Shown in pieces: positions 62,756 through 64,000 of a stretch of 64,000 bases of DNA. The position numbers and the translations under genes were made by a program. This stretch comes from an uncultured Alphaproteobacteria bacterium (lineage in GTDB: Bacteria > Pseudomonadota > Alphaproteobacteria > HIMB59 > GCA-002718135), in assembly GCA_902621855.1 (NCBI GenBank), contig CACNNQ010000001.1:124001-188000 (forward strand). Reading direction: 5' to 3'. Position 1 is the first letter of the stretch. Every line of letters starts with the position of its first letter. Below the pieces are notes generated by a model, which was given only the letters and a program-made list of their open reading frames with translations, ran no database searches and was not told the origin of the DNA.

Positions 62756-63660
62756 TTAGAAAATACAAAATAGATCAAAATTTATGTATAAGATTAGATA
62801 AATATCTTAAAATAAAATTTAGTGCTTTAACTCAAAGTTTTATTGAAAAAAATATTAGAAAAAAAAATATTCTTGTTAATAACTCTAAAAAATCTTCAAA
62901 ATATATAATTCAATTGAATGATGAAATAAAGATTCTAAATTTTCATAAAGATAAATATAAAAATAAAATAATTTTTAAAAAAAACAAACAAATACCTAAA
63001 AAAATCATTGAAAATTTTAAATCATGTATAATTTTTCAGAATGATAATTTTATTATTTTTAACAAATGGTCATCAATTGCAACTCAGGGTGGAAGTAAAA
63101 TAAATATTTCAGTAGATGACATAATAAAATTTATTTCCTCTGATTATAGGTTAGTTCATAGACTTGATAAGGAAACATCTGGTCTATTAATAATAGCAAA
63201 GAATTTAAAAACTGCAAAAATTTTTGGTAATTTATTCAAATTAGGTGTTATTGAAAAAACATACATAGCTTTTTGTGAAGGAAAACCTAAATTAAAGGAG
63301 TCAAACGTTAACTTAGATATTAAAAACAAATACAATAAAATTGAAAATACTAAAACCCTTTATAAAGTTTTAGAGACAAATAATGGCATTTCTTTAATAT
63401 TATATAAACCTCTTACTGGGAAAACTCATCAATTAAGAATTGTATCAAAAAAATTAGGTTGTCCTATAATTGGCGATAAAAAATATAATCCCTTTTCGAA
63501 ATTCCAAAGTGAGGAACTTAAACTGAATGCTTTTAATTTAAAATTTCTCTATAAGGATAAAAAATTTGAATTTTCATCAAATTTAACAAAAAATATATCT
63601 ATTTTTATGAAGAAAAATAAATTTAAAAACTTGAATAAATATAATATCTTTAAACTTTAG
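62752..63660 (+). CDS. RluC/RluD-family 23S rRNA pseudouridine synthase
   Basis: The 302-residue protein has an S4-like N-terminal domain (about residues 7-60) and the catalytic motif LVHRLDKETSGLLIIAKN, then GKTHQLRIVSKKLGCPIIGDKKY. It is a second RluA-family enzyme, alongside the RluD-type gene at 14148. RluC (which modifies U955, U2504 and U2580 in E. coli) is the likely match from its size and separate location, but I cannot tell the target. It overlaps crcB by 4 nt and lipB by 11 nt. Confidence 0.85.
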   Translation: MIRKYKIDQNLCIRLDKYLKIKFSALTQSFIEKNIRKKNILVNNSKKSSKYIIQLNDEIKILNFHKDKYKNKIIFKKNKQIPKKIIENFKSCIIFQNDNFIIFNKWSSIATQGGSKINISVDDIIKFISSDYRLVHRLDKETSGLLIIAKNLKTAKIFGNLFKLGVIEKTYIAFCEGKPKLKESNVNLDIKNKYNKIENTKTLYKVLETNNGISLILYKPLTGKTHQLRIVSKKLGCPIIGDKKYNPFSKFQSEELKLNAFNLKFLYKDKKFEFSSNLTKNISIFMKKNKFKNLNKYNIFKL

Positions 63661-64000
63661 ATAGTTTTTCTAAAAAAATATTTAGAAATTTTTTATCAAA
63701 TTCTTCTTTTGAAATTTTTACACCTAATTCTAGCAAAGATGTATTCTTATAATTTTTTAGTCCACAAGCGTGAATGTAATCATAGTATTTTAAATCTGGA
63801 TTAATATTTACACTTAATCCATGATAAGTTATCCACTTTGATATTCTTAAGCCAATAGCTCCAATTTTCATTTCTTTTTTAAATTTCACATTTTTGGTCT
63901 CTGTAACCCATATTCCAACTCTATCTTTAAATGATCTTGCTTTTACACCATACAAATTAAGTAAACTAATCAAAGAATTTTCAATAATACTTATAAAGAT
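63650..64000 (-). CDS. lipB: octanoyltransferase LipB, C-terminal part (cut by window edge)
   Basis: The 116 visible residues are open to the right edge, so the N-terminus lies beyond the window. The block MKIGAIGLRISKWITYHGLSVNINPDLKYYDYIHACGL is the LipB motif carrying the catalytic Lys and Cys region. LipB moves octanoyl from ACP to lipoyl domains of the pyruvate and 2-oxoglutarate dehydrogenases and the glycine cleavage system. It converges on the pseudouridine synthase gene with an 11-nt overlap. Confidence 0.93.
   Translation of the reverse strand: MFISIIENSLISLLNLYGVKARSFKDRVGIWVTETKNVKFKKEMKIGAIGLRISKWITYHGLSVNINPDLKYYDYIHACGLKNYKNTSLLELGVKISKEEFDKKFLNIFLEKLSKV

Overview
The window is 64 kb of AT-rich (visibly about 30% GC), very densely packed bacterial chromosome. 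The gene families and gene order point to a streamlined, probably marine alphaproteobacterium of the SAR11 / HIMB59 / AEGEAN-169 kind. The supporting marks are the hisZ-purA-rpoH-rluD block, a TauE / TIGR02186 pair, an Fds-type NAD-dependent formate dehydrogenase and pervasive 1-8 nt gene overlaps. The exact clade cannot be fixed from the sequence alone. I see no phage, insertion sequence, CRISPR array or rRNA, and no stretch over 300 bases without a gene. The genetic code is standard, with frequent TTG and GTG starts.

Region 1 (1-14117) begins with the end of a YmdB-type phosphoesterase. It continues with yebC, a small PD-(D/E)XK nuclease-like gene where ruvC often lies, the full tolQ-R-A-B-pal-cpoB envelope operon, tilS, ftsH, glmM, hisZ and purA. 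The heat-shock sigma factor gene rpoH converges on purA. A strong terminator follows pal.

Region 2 (14148-22544) holds rluD, a small membrane protein, xseB, tlyA, aroC, fabI and pdxH. It then has a minus-strand operon in which a TauE/SafE exporter leads a 4-TM protein, a TIGR02186 protein, a universal stress protein, pyrE and a cytidylyltransferase-like gene.

Region 3 (22608-32441) is a metabolic module. It has a YeiH exporter, the molybdenum/tungsten cofactor genes mobA, fdhD, mobB and moeA, a TupB-like tungstate permease, a TusA sulfur carrier, and a two-gene NAD-dependent formate dehydrogenase (a fused FdsG-FdsB plus FdsA). A 40-residue lipoprotein gene closes it. Together these genes oxidise formate to CO2 with NADH production, and supply and sulfurate the metal cofactor needed.

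Region 4 (32492-62380) is the information-processing core: tRNA-Thr, rlmB, tRNA-Tyr, tRNA-Gly, tuf, tRNA-Trp, secE, nusG, rplKAJL, rpoBC, rpsL, rpsG, fusA, then the complete S10, spc and alpha operons from rpsJ to rplQ. There is no tuf after fusA and no rpmD between rpsE and rplO. An L10-type leader precedes rplJ, and promoter-like sites precede tRNA-Tyr, rpsL and rpsM.

Region 5 (62387-64000) has a fluoride channel (crcB), an RluC/RluD-type pseudouridine synthase, and lipB cut by the window edge. All five convergent protein-coding pairs in the window overlap at their 3' ends.
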